In this document: one piece after another, positions 41,442 through 49,559 of the stretch | Layout of the letters: the number at the start of each line of letters is the position of its first letter | Position numbering within the stretch: the stretch's first letter is position 1 | DNA from: Sphingomonas_B tabacisoli | GTDB lineage: Bacteria > Pseudomonadota > Alphaproteobacteria > Sphingomonadales > Sphingomonadaceae | Length of the DNA stretch: 64,000 nt | Direction: 5' to 3' | NCBI RefSeq assembly: GCF_042678385.1 | Contig: NZ_JBHUDY010000001.1 | Location: 2,046,001-2,110,000, forward strand | Translations under genes and position numbers: made by a program | The notes under the pieces: generated by a model | The model's database searches: none | The model's input: only the letters and a program-made list of their open reading frames with translations | What the model was told of the DNA's origin: nothing

Positions 41442-42563
41442 ATGGCCGGGCGACTGAAGCCGCTTTCCGAACAGATCATCGTCATCACGGGAGCGTCGAG
41501 CGGGATCGGGCTCGCGACCGCGCGGCGGGCCGCCGAGGCAGGCGCGCGGGTCGTGCTCATCGCCCGCAATCGCGAAGCGCTCGACGAAGCGGTCGAGCAG
41601 ATCAAGCTGAGGGGCGGCCGCGCGGCCGCCTTCACAGTCGATATCGCCGACGAGGATGCGGCCGAACGCATCGGCGGCTTTTGCGCCGAGCGCTTCGGGC
41701 CGTTCGACACCTGGGTCAACGACGCCGCGGTCGCCATGTACGGCAAGGCCGAGGACACGACGATGGACGAACATCGCCGCATCTTCGACGTCGGCTATTT
41801 CGGACTGGTCGCCGTTTCGCTCTATGCGGCGCGCGAGCTCAGGACACGCGGCGGCGCGATCATCAACATCGGCTCTGTGCTCTCCGAACGCACGATGATC
41901 TACCAGAGCGTCTATTCCGCCATGAAGCATGCCGTGAAAGGCTTTACCGACGGCCTGCGCATGGAGCTGGAAGCGGACGAGGCGCCGGTCTCGGTCACGC
42001 TGATCAAACCCAACGGCATGGACACGCCCTATCCCGAGCATGCCCGCAACAAGCTGGACGAGCCGGCGCGGATTCCGGCGATCGTCTACGATCCCGAGCT
42101 GGTCGCGCGCGCGATCCTGTTCGCGGCGGAGAACCGCAAGCGCGAGATGACCGTCGGCGGCGCCGGGCTGATGATCAGCAAGGCCGGCAATCTCGCGCCC
42201 GGCCTCACCGACAAGGTCATGGAGCTGCTCGGCCGCCCAATTCAGGCGACCGACAAGCCGCCGCGCAGGGGCGCCGCAGACAACCTCTTCCGCCCGCGCC
42301 GCGACGGCGACGTGCACAGCAACCGGGAGACTTATGTGAGGAAGCAGAGCCTGGCGCTCGAAGCGCAGATGCGGCCTTGGGCCGCGGCTGCGATTCTCGG
42401 CGGCGTGGCGGCAACGCTGTTTGCGCTGTCCCGGCGCCGGCGAGACTCGGAGACGGAAATGCCCCGGAGTCCCGCCGCCCACCAACCCGACGGCGCCGAT
42501 TCCAGCGCCCAATTCGAAGCACTGATCGCCGACGAGAACATGGTGCCGGAGCGGCTGCCTTGA
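41442..42563 (+). CDS. SDR-family oxidoreductase with C-terminal membrane anchor
   Basis: 373 residues. Classical short-chain dehydrogenase: cofactor motif TGASSGIG near residue 18, NDAAVAMYG (NNAG-like), catalytic Ser in INIGSVLS, and YSAMK as YxxxK. After the core (about 1-270), a tail contains one hydrophobic helix (PWAAAAILGGVAATLFAL) and a polar end, which would anchor the enzyme to the membrane. The substrate is unknown. GGAGGAG precedes ATG 41442. Sits between two palindromic elements. Confidence 0.9.
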   Translation: MAGRLKPLSEQIIVITGASSGIGLATARRAAEAGARVVLIARNREALDEAVEQIKLRGGRAAAFTVDIADEDAAERIGGFCAERFGPFDTWVNDAAVAMYGKAEDTTMDEHRRIFDVGYFGLVAVSLYAARELRTRGGAIINIGSVLSERTMIYQSVYSAMKHAVKGFTDGLRMELEADEAPVSVTLIKPNGMDTPYPEHARNKLDEPARIPAIVYDPELVARAILFAAENRKREMTVGGAGLMISKAGNLAPGLTDKVMELLGRPIQATDKPPRRGAADNLFRPRRDGDVHSNRETYVRKQSLALEAQMRPWAAAAILGGVAATLFALSRRRRDSETEMPRSPAAHQPDGADSSAQFEALIADENMVPERLP

Positions 42564-42569
42564 TCTAGC

Positions 42570-42696
42570 TCCTCCCCGGAACGGGGAGGGGGACCAGCCG
42601 CAGGCTGGTGGAGGGGGCCCAAGGGCAGGCAAGGCGACGAAGCCCCCTCCACCACGCCGCTTCGCGTCGCGGTCCCCCTCCCCGTTCCGGGGAGGA
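42570..42696. repeat. Two-hairpin inverted-repeat element (empty form of the DUF559-unit layout)
   Basis: Left arm 42570-42618: hairpin CCTCCCCGGAACGGGGAGG, then GGGGACC, a small second hairpin (CAGCCGCAGGCTG) and TGGAGGGGGC. Right arm 42642-42696 is its inverted copy with hairpin loop CCGCTTCGCG-type. A 23-bp spacer separates the arms. The order of parts is the same as in the arms around the DUF559 gene at 11897-12379. It lies between the convergent SDR and M2 peptidase genes. Confidence 0.85.
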
Positions 42697-42702
42697 TTTA
42701 GG

Positions 42703-44520
42703 CTACCACCCGCACTTCTGGCCTTTGTTCTGCGCCTTCAGCCAGGTCATCAGCGGCTGGAAATACGCCACCATCGCGTCGCCGGAGATTTCCTTCGTGC
42801 CGGTGAAAGTCTGGAGCGCTTCAGGCCAGGGGCGGCTCGCGCCCATTTCCAGCATCGCGTTCAGGCGCTTGCCGACTTCCTTGTTGTTGTAGAATGAGCA
42901 GCGATGCAGCGGCCCCTTCCAGCCGGCCTGCTTGCACGCCGCCTGGTAGAACTGGAACTGCAGCAACCGCGCGAGGAAGTAGCGCGTGTAGGGGACGTTG
43001 CCCGGCACATGGTATTTCGCGCCCGGATCGAACGCCGTCTCGTCACGCGCGACCGGCGGCGTGATGCCCTGATATTGCAGGCGCATGTTGGTCCATGCCT
43101 TTTCATAGTCGCCGGGCTGGATCTGGCCGGAGAATACGCCCCAGCGCCATTTGTCGACGAGCAGGCCGAACGGCAGGAAAGCGACCTTGTCCATCGCCTG
43201 GCGGAGCAGCAGGCCGATGTCCTTGTCCGCGCTCGGCACCCGGGCCTGATCGAGCAGGCCGATCTGCACGAGATAGTTCGGCGTGATCGACAGCGCGACG
43301 AAATCGCCGATCGCTTCGTGGAAGCCGTCGTTCGCGCCATTCTCATAGAGGAACGGCTTGGTGTTGTAGGCGCGCTGGTAATAATTATGGCCGAGCTCGT
43401 GATGGATCGTGGTGAAATCGTCCGAGTTCACCTTGATGCACATCTTGATGCGCAGATCGTCCTTGTTGTCGATGTCCCATGCCGAGGCGTGGCAGATGAC
43501 CTCACGATCGGCGGGCTTCAGGAACTGCGAGCGCTGCCAGAAGGTCTCGGGCAAGGGCGCGAAACCGAGTGAGGAATAGAAGCCCTCGCCGGTCTGCACC
43601 ATCTTCTTCCAGTCGTAGCCCTTGGCCTTGAGCAGGTCGCCGACTTCGTAGCCGAGGTCCCCTGCCCCCTTGGGCGCGACAATGTCGTAGATATTGCCCC
43701 ATTCCTGCGCCCACATATTGCCGAGCAGGTCGGCGCGGATCGGGCCGGTCTTCGTCTGCACGGCGTCGCCATATTTCGCGTTGAGCCGGGCGCGCGTGTA
43801 GCAGTGCAGCTCGTCATAGAGCGGCTTCACCTGCCCCCAGAGCTTGTCGGTGAGCTTCGCGAATTCCTCCGGCGACATATCGTATTGCGAGCGCCACATC
43901 GCGCCGACGTCCGGATAACCGAGCTCCTTCGCGCCCTGGTTCGCGATCTCGACCTCGCGCTGGTAATCCTTGCGCATCGGCTTGCCGACATTGTCGTGCC
44001 AGCTCACCCACATTTCCTTGGTCTCGTTCGGGTCGCGGCTGGTGCCCATCGCGGCTTCGATGTCGCTGCCGCTGATCGGTTTGCCGTGCAGCGTGCCCTT
44101 GCCCTTGCCGTAGGTGGAGTTCAGCCGGGTCGCGATGTCATTGAGCTCGGTCGCCGCGCCGGGCGTGGTCGGCGCCGGCAGAACGAGGCCGCCGCGAAGA
44201 AAGTCGAGCTTTCGCTTCGTGTCGAAGGAAAGCCCCGGAACGTTTTGGTAAAGCGCCGCTTCCTTGGCGAACTTGACCGACATTTCGGTGCCGATCGTGC
44301 CGTATTTCGCGTTCAGCGCATCGGTGTCGTCGGTGATGTACGTGTTGTTGATCCAGGAGACGCGTGCCGCCTCCACGGTGAAGTCGGCCAGCTCCTTTTC
44401 CGCACGCGCAACGAACGCGTCCGCATCGGCCGCCGTCGGCGCTTTCTGCGCTTGCGCGATCGCCGCTCCGCCAGCCAGCGCGGCGCCCAGCGCCAGCACC
44501 GAGATCATCGTCTTTTTCAT
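42703..44520 (-). CDS. M2-family zinc metallopeptidase (peptidyl-dipeptidase A/ACE-like)
   Basis: 605 residues with a Sec signal peptide (MKKTMISVLALGAALAGGAA). Exported zinc peptidase that removes dipeptides from peptide C-termini. The gluzincin motif HELGH is at about 373-377 (TIHHELGHNYYQRAY), with the third ligand Glu in GFHEAIGDFVAL. Overall length matches a single ACE domain. It is followed on the same strand after 53 bp by no further related gene; the alpha/beta hydrolase gene lies upstream. Confidence 0.94.
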   Translation of the reverse strand: MKKTMISVLALGAALAGGAAIAQAQKAPTAADADAFVARAEKELADFTVEAARVSWINNTYITDDTDALNAKYGTIGTEMSVKFAKEAALYQNVPGLSFDTKRKLDFLRGGLVLPAPTTPGAATELNDIATRLNSTYGKGKGTLHGKPISGSDIEAAMGTSRDPNETKEMWVSWHDNVGKPMRKDYQREVEIANQGAKELGYPDVGAMWRSQYDMSPEEFAKLTDKLWGQVKPLYDELHCYTRARLNAKYGDAVQTKTGPIRADLLGNMWAQEWGNIYDIVAPKGAGDLGYEVGDLLKAKGYDWKKMVQTGEGFYSSLGFAPLPETFWQRSQFLKPADREVICHASAWDIDNKDDLRIKMCIKVNSDDFTTIHHELGHNYYQRAYNTKPFLYENGANDGFHEAIGDFVALSITPNYLVQIGLLDQARVPSADKDIGLLLRQAMDKVAFLPFGLLVDKWRWGVFSGQIQPGDYEKAWTNMRLQYQGITPPVARDETAFDPGAKYHVPGNVPYTRYFLARLLQFQFYQAACKQAGWKGPLHRCSFYNNKEVGKRLNAMLEMGASRPWPEALQTFTGTKEISGDAMVAYFQPLMTWLKAQNKGQKCGW

Positions 44521-44573
44521 TGGGCATCCTCTTTGATTTGATGCCCGTGAATGGCGCGGCGCGCGCCTGCCGG

Positions 44574-45326
44574 TCAAGCGGCGAGAAAGCGCGCGAGCGC
44601 AGTGCCCAGTTCGGGCTTCACAACCGCACTCATATGGCCGCCGGGCACCAGATCGAGGCGGCCGTTCGGCAGCGCCTCGGCCAGCGCGGACGCCGAGCCG
44701 TTGTCGTCATCTTCCTCGCCGCACAGCACCTGCGTCGGCGCCTCGATCGCGCGTATTACGGCTTCGGGCGTGTCGCTGAAGGTGTTGAGGATATTGAGCA
44801 AAGCGACCGGATCGCTTTTGGTCGACTTGATGAAGCCCTGCACATTGCCCTCAGGCGTGCCGGGCCGAAAGCTGCCGAGATTGGTCAGCACGTGCCGGAA
44901 ATGATCGGCACGCCGCGAAGTCTGGGTCAGCCCCTCCAGCCCCATTCCCGAGAGCACCAGTTTCCCCGGCCGGGCGCCGCGCGCCATCATCCGCGAAACC
45001 GTGCGCGCGCCGAGCGAGTAGCCGCCCAGATCATAGTCGGCGAGGCCTAGATGCTCGATCAGCGCAAAGCCGTCATCGGTCAGAATGTCGGGGGGATAAA
45101 GCGCGGGATCGTGCGGCGCGTCGCTTTGCCCATGCGCGCGCAGGTCCGGCATGATGACACGGAACCCTTCGCGCGCAACCTTCTCGGCATGGCCGAAGCG
45201 GATCCAGTTCATGTCGGCCGAGGAGATATAGCCGTGGATCAGCACCACCGGCCTGCCCTCGCCCAGCTCGTGCCAGGCAAGCCGCACGCCGTCCGCGGCA
45301 GTGAAGAACTGAGTGCTCGCCTTCAC
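44574..45326 (-). CDS. Alpha/beta-fold hydrolase
   Basis: 250 residues, no signal peptide. Oxyanion region VVLIHGYISSADMNW, nucleophile Ser in GGYSLGARTV, late Asp/His region GEEDDDNGSA and PGGHMSAVV. Likely a soluble esterase or C-C hydrolase of unknown substrate. GTG 45326 is chosen because it overlaps the stop of the upstream GFA gene (GTGA), indicating translational coupling. Confidence 0.85.
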   Translation of the reverse strand: MKASTQFFTAADGVRLAWHELGEGRPVVLIHGYISSADMNWIRFGHAEKVAREGFRVIMPDLRAHGQSDAPHDPALYPPDILTDDGFALIEHLGLADYDLGGYSLGARTVSRMMARGARPGKLVLSGMGLEGLTQTSRRADHFRHVLTNLGSFRPGTPEGNVQGFIKSTKSDPVALLNILNTFSDTPEAVIRAIEAPTQVLCGEEDDDNGSASALAEALPNGRLDLVPGGHMSAVVKPELGTALARFLAA

Positions 45327-45769
45327 TTCGGCATTTCTCCCGTGGCAGCGACCCATTTGTCGACCAGCGGCTGATATTCGTCGGTGCGCATCTGCTTCAG
45401 CGCCGACGTATCCAGCCATTTCGCGTGCATGCTCTCGGCGCCGAAATGGCTGACGGGCGTGAACCGGCCGGGATTGTCGAAGCTGCCTAGCGTCAGATCC
45501 ATATTCTCGCTGCCCTCGAGAAAGGCGAAGCCCAGCGGCGTGCCGCAGCGCGAACAGAAGGGCCGGCGCGCGATCGGCGAGCTCGCATACCAGTCGGGCT
45601 CATCGCCCAGCCAGCGCACATTCGCCCGCTTTACGTTCTTGAACGCGGCGGCAAACCCGCCCGTCGCCTTCTGGCACATCCGGCAATGACAGAGATACGC
45701 CTCGTCATTGTCGATCCCGACTTCATAGCGGATGCGCCCACACTGGCAGCCGCCGGTCACCGTTTCCAT
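45323..45769 (-). CDS. GFA-family zinc protein
   Basis: 148 residues. Zinc-binding cysteines in GGCQCGRIRYEV, CHCRMCQKATGG and FCSRCGTPL define the GFA/CENP-V fold (first seen in glutathione-dependent formaldehyde-activating enzyme). Most members have no proven activity. ATG 45769 is used. It is divergent from marR, and the palindrome 61 bp upstream may also affect its promoter. Confidence 0.88.
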   Translation of the reverse strand: METVTGGCQCGRIRYEVGIDNDEAYLCHCRMCQKATGGFAAAFKNVKRANVRWLGDEPDWYASSPIARRPFCSRCGTPLGFAFLEGSENMDLTLGSFDNPGRFTPVSHFGAESMHAKWLDTSALKQMRTDEYQPLVDKWVAATGEMPK

Positions 45770-45830
45770 GCGCCTCTCCTTGGGTCCGGCATGACAAGGT
45801 TGCATTGCAGCAGCAACGATTGATTTAATA

Positions 45831-45850
45831 AGCATATAATATTATATGCT
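45831..45850. promoter_or_regulatory. MarR operator palindrome
   Basis: Perfect 20-bp palindrome AGCATATAATATTATATGCT, a strikingly AT-rich island in GC-rich DNA, ending 5 bp before the marR ATG. It overlaps a likely -10/start region. Typical of MarR autoregulation, and placed so that binding would shut off the marR-emrA-emrB operon and possibly the divergent GFA gene. Confidence 0.8.
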
Positions 45851-45855
45851 GAGCT

Positions 45856-46305
45856 ATGGCAGACACGCTTGGATTCATGATCGGCGACGTTTCGCGCTTG
45901 CTGCGCCGCGCCTTCGACGTGCGCGCGCGCGCGATCGGCGTGACCCGCCCGCAGTGGAAGATGCTGCTGACTCTGTCCCGGCACGAAGGCGTCAACCAGG
46001 GGCGGCTCGCCGACCTGCTCGATGTCGAGGCGATCACGCTGTGCCGGATGGTCGATCGCCTCGAGGAATCAGGCATGGTCGAACGTCGACCCGATCCGGC
46101 GGATCGCCGCGCCTGGCGTATCTATTTGACCGATAAGGCGCATCCGATTCTGGATGAGCTGCGTTTGCTCGGCAACGCTTTGAGCGAAGACGCGCTGACC
46201 GGACTTACGGGACCCGATCGCGACGCGCTCGAAAACATGCTCGAACGAATTCGCACCAACCTGAACGACCTGGAAAGAAAAGAGAAAGTCGCCGCCCATG
46301 GCTGA
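45856..46305 (+). CDS. MarR-family transcriptional regulator
   Basis: 149 residues. The winged helix-turn-helix spans VTRPQWKMLLTLSRHEGVNQ to MVERRPDPADRRAWRIYLTD, with the wing motif DPADRRAWR. MarR proteins are usually repressors released by phenolic ligands. First gene of an operon with emrA (8-nt overlap) and emrB, with a perfect palindrome just in front, so it very probably represses its own efflux operon. Confidence 0.95.
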   Translation: MADTLGFMIGDVSRLLRRAFDVRARAIGVTRPQWKMLLTLSRHEGVNQGRLADLLDVEAITLCRMVDRLEESGMVERRPDPADRRAWRIYLTDKAHPILDELRLLGNALSEDALTGLTGPDRDALENMLERIRTNLNDLERKEKVAAHG

Positions 46306-47368
46306 TGCCGACCGCCCCATCATTGCCGAGCGCGAGCTGGTGATGACCGCCGACGCTGAAAAGCCCAAGCGGCGCTGGCTGCGGCTGGTAGCGCTGCTTT
46401 CCGTGCCGCTGATCCTCGTCGCCGTCGGCGCCTATTTCTGGCTGACGTCCGGCCGGTTCGTGTCGACCGACAATGCCTATGTCCAGCAGGACAAGGTCTC
46501 CGTCTCGGCGGATGTGGGAGGCCGGATCGTCGCGGTTGCGGTGCGCGAGAACCAGCATGTCAACAAGGGCGACCTGCTGTTCCGCATCGATCCGGAGCCC
46601 TACCGCATCGCAGTCGAGCAGGCGCGGGCCGCGCTCGCCAATGCGCAGGTGCAGGTGCAGACGCTGCAGACCGAATATCAGGGCAAGGGCGCCGACATCG
46701 AAGGCGCACGGATCGCGATCCAGCAGGCACAGGAAGATTTCGGCCGGCAGTCGGAGCTGATGAAACGCGGCTTCACGACGCGCGCTTCTTACCTGAATTC
46801 GCAGCACGCGCTGCAACAGGCGCGCGTGCAGCTCGCCAACGCCCAGGCGCAGGCGGCGCAGGCACGGGTGAAGCTGCAGACGGGCGCCGCAGTGCCGGGC
46901 GTCAATCCGCAGATTGCAGCCGCGAAGGCGGAGCTCGACCGTGCGCTGCTCAATCTGAAGCGGACCGAAGTCCGTGCGCCGGCTTCGGGCACCGTCAGCC
47001 AGGCCGACCGGCTGCAGGTTGGCAACCAGATCCTGCAGGGCTTGCCGGCGCTCAGCATCGTGGTCGGCGACCGCGCCTGGGTTGAGGCCAACTTCAAGGA
47101 AACGCAGCTCAACAAGGTGCGCGTGGGACAGCCCGCCGAGGTTACGATCGACGCCTATTCCGGGCTGAAGCTCAAGGGCCATGTCTGGAGCTTCGGCGCC
47201 GGCACCGGCTCGGAATTCTCGGTGCTGCCGGCGCAGAACGCCAACGGCAACTGGGTGAAAGTGACGCAGCGCGTACCGTTGCGGATCGCGATCGACGAGC
47301 AATCGCCGCGCCCGCTGCTCGCCGGGCTGAGCGCCGATGTGAGCGTCGATGTCCGCACCCATCGCTAA
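46298..47368 (+). CDS. emrA: HlyD/EmrA-type membrane fusion protein
   Basis: 356 residues. Periplasmic adaptor of a tripartite drug efflux pump. One N-terminal membrane anchor (LVALLSVPLILVAVGAYFWL), lipoyl/barrel-sandwich halves (AYVQQDKVSVSADVGGRIVA and RAPASGTVSQADRLQVG) and an alpha-helical hairpin between about 95 and 200. Overlaps emrB by 20 nt. An outer-membrane TolC-type channel gene is not in the window. Confidence 0.94.
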   Translation: MADADRPIIAERELVMTADAEKPKRRWLRLVALLSVPLILVAVGAYFWLTSGRFVSTDNAYVQQDKVSVSADVGGRIVAVAVRENQHVNKGDLLFRIDPEPYRIAVEQARAALANAQVQVQTLQTEYQGKGADIEGARIAIQQAQEDFGRQSELMKRGFTTRASYLNSQHALQQARVQLANAQAQAAQARVKLQTGAAVPGVNPQIAAAKAELDRALLNLKRTEVRAPASGTVSQADRLQVGNQILQGLPALSIVVGDRAWVEANFKETQLNKVRVGQPAEVTIDAYSGLKLKGHVWSFGAGTGSEFSVLPAQNANGNWVKVTQRVPLRIAIDEQSPRPLLAGLSADVSVDVRTHR

Positions 47369-48905
47369 TCGGCAGACCGCGGATGTCGCGGCGACGCCGG
47401 TCGAGCAAAGAGGCCTGCTGACCGTCGGCGTGATGCTCGCGACGGTGATGCAGATTCTCGACACCACGATCGCCAACGTCGCCCTGCCCCACATGCAGAC
47501 CGCGCTGGGCGCGACCGCCGACACGATCACCTGGGTTCTGACCAGCTATATCATCGCATCCGCCGTCGCGATCCCGATCACCGGCTGGCTGTCCGATCGC
47601 TACGGTTCCCGGCCCTTGTTTCTGGTCGCGGTCGTCGGCTTCGTGCTTTCCTCGATGCTGTGCGGCATCGCGACCAATCTCGAGGAGATGGTCGGCTTCC
47701 GCGTTCTCCAGGGCATATCCGCCGCTTTCATCAACCCGCTGTCTCAGACTGTGATGATGGATATCAGCCCGCCTTCGAAGCAGGCGCGCGCGATGGCCAT
47801 CTGGGGGATGGGCATCATGGTCGGGCCGATCATGGGCCCTGTGCTCGGCGGCTGGCTGACCGAAAATTTCAGCTGGCGCTGGTGCTTCTACGTCAACGTG
47901 CCGTTCGGCATCGTCACGCTCGCGATCCTGTGGAGCCTGCTCCCCGCCAAGCCGTTGCGGCCGCGCCCGTTCGATCTCACCGGCTTCGCGCTCATCGCGA
48001 TCGCGATCACGGCCTTTCAGGTCATGCTCGACCGCGGCCAGCAACTCGACTGGTTCGACAGTTGGGAAGTTCGCATCGAGGCCGGCATCGCCCTTTCCGC
48101 CGGCTGGATGTTCGCCGTTCATATGGCGACCGCCAAACACCCGATGTTCGAGCGCGCGCTGCTAAAGAACCGCAACATGGCGACCGGCCTCATCTTCATG
48201 ATGACCATGGGCCTCGTGATGTTCGCCACCATGGCGCTGCTGCCGCCGATGCTTCAGCGCATCTGGAAGTATCCGGTCATGGACGCCGGCCTGCTGCTGG
48301 CGCCGCGCGGCGTCGGCACGCTGATAACCATGTTTTTCGCCGGCAAGCTGATCGGCCGCGTCGATCCGCGCTGGATGGTGGGCACCGGTCTGGCGGTCGC
48401 AGCCTTGTCGCTATGGGAAATGACGACCTGGTCGCTGGAGATGGACTATCGCTGGATCGTGTTTTCCGGATTGATCCAGGGTCTGGGCCTCGGGCTGGCC
48501 TTCATGCCCTTGAACCTGATCGCGTTCGGCACGCTCGATCCCATCCATCGCACCGAAGGCACCAGCCTGCTCAATCTCGTGCGCTCGATCGGGGCCTCCG
48601 TCGGGGTGTCGGTCACGACAACTCTGCTCGCGCGGAACCTGCAGACCAGCCATGCCGATCTTGTCGGCCACATCACGCCGTTCAGCCTGCCTTCGATGGA
48701 TCCGTCGGCGTCGGAACGGCTGATGAGCGCCGGCGACACCATCATGGCCATGATCGATGCCGAGGTGAACCGGCAGGCGCTGATGATCGCCTATCTCGAC
48801 GACTTCAAGCTGATGGCAATCGTCACCCTGTGCGCAGTGCCGCTGGTGATGCTGCTCCGCCGCCCGCCGAAGCCGCAGGGGCCGCAGCACGTCGCGATGG
48901 AATAG
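47349..48905 (+). CDS. emrB: EmrB/QacA-type MFS drug efflux permease (DHA2)
   Basis: 518 residues with 14 membrane helices, as in the DHA2 drug:H+ antiporters. Motif C (ALGGWLTENFSWRWCFYVNVP region) and the opening MLATVMQILDTTIANVALPHM are diagnostic. With EmrA it would expel hydrophobic compounds across both membranes. Repressed, by inference, by the MarR protein encoded first in the operon. Confidence 0.95.
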   Translation: MSAPIANRQTADVAATPVEQRGLLTVGVMLATVMQILDTTIANVALPHMQTALGATADTITWVLTSYIIASAVAIPITGWLSDRYGSRPLFLVAVVGFVLSSMLCGIATNLEEMVGFRVLQGISAAFINPLSQTVMMDISPPSKQARAMAIWGMGIMVGPIMGPVLGGWLTENFSWRWCFYVNVPFGIVTLAILWSLLPAKPLRPRPFDLTGFALIAIAITAFQVMLDRGQQLDWFDSWEVRIEAGIALSAGWMFAVHMATAKHPMFERALLKNRNMATGLIFMMTMGLVMFATMALLPPMLQRIWKYPVMDAGLLLAPRGVGTLITMFFAGKLIGRVDPRWMVGTGLAVAALSLWEMTTWSLEMDYRWIVFSGLIQGLGLGLAFMPLNLIAFGTLDPIHRTEGTSLLNLVRSIGASVGVSVTTTLLARNLQTSHADLVGHITPFSLPSMDPSASERLMSAGDTIMAMIDAEVNRQALMIAYLDDFKLMAIVTLCAVPLVMLLRRPPKPQGPQHVAME

Positions 48906-48911
48906 CCGGAG

Positions 48912-49412
48912 CTATTCGGCGCAGGCGCGTTCCATGTCGCGTTCGTGGCGTGTGGCGAGCTCTCCCTTCGGATGCGCCGCCGGCTCGCCAAGCTCGGTCC
49001 TGATCTCGAACCCGCGCATCAGCGTGCGGTGAACGGGGCATTTCTCGGCGATCTCCAGCAGCTTGCCGTGCCTGGCAGGATCGAGCGCCCCCTCAAACGC
49101 GATATGCCGCCTGAACAGGTCGCGTGGCCGCCCGCCCGCGCCGTCGGGAACGATCTCATGCGTCACCTCGACCGTGAACGGCGGCAGTTCCCACCCCTTG
49201 CGGCTGGCGTAGAGCCGCAACGTCATCAGCGTGCAGGTGGCGAGCGCCGCCGACAACAGCTCGTAAGGCGTGGGCCCCGTGCCGTTGCCGCCGACTTCGA
49301 CCGGCTCGTCGGCGGGAATCTCGACGCCTCGAACCTCGATGCGCGCCTGAAAAGGCCCCGGCCCCGCCCAGCGCGCAATCGCGCCACGGTCCAGGTTCTG
49401 ATCTTGTGCCAT
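48912..49412 (-). CDS. OsmC-family protein
   Basis: 166 residues. Thiol-dependent peroxidase fold with the two conserved cysteines at 60 (LATCTLMTLRLYASRKGW) and 125 (CPVHRTL). The PTPYELLSAALATC pattern is that of the YhfA/OsmC group. Probably reduces organic hydroperoxides or binds thiol compounds. Convergent with emrB, 6-bp gap. Confidence 0.92.
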   Translation of the reverse strand: MAQDQNLDRGAIARWAGPGPFQARIEVRGVEIPADEPVEVGGNGTGPTPYELLSAALATCTLMTLRLYASRKGWELPPFTVEVTHEIVPDGAGGRPRDLFRRHIAFEGALDPARHGKLLEIAEKCPVHRTLMRGFEIRTELGEPAAHPKGELATRHERDMERACAE

Positions 49413-49559
49413 CGGTCCCCTCCCTTCCCGGACGAGCCTAGAGCGGCGCGGCCGCCTCCCTCAAGTCATAGCTTGCCTCTATGGCCGCCCTACGGCTTGT
49501 GATGGGGCGCGGACGGTGCGCACGGTTAGGCCGTGCGGCCAAAAGGGGAAGAATTGCCG

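Noticed and set aside
987..42696. Possible CRISPR array from the recurring short repeats
   Set aside because: Copies are scattered over 40 kb, are palindromic pairs with no regular spacers, and no cas genes are present.
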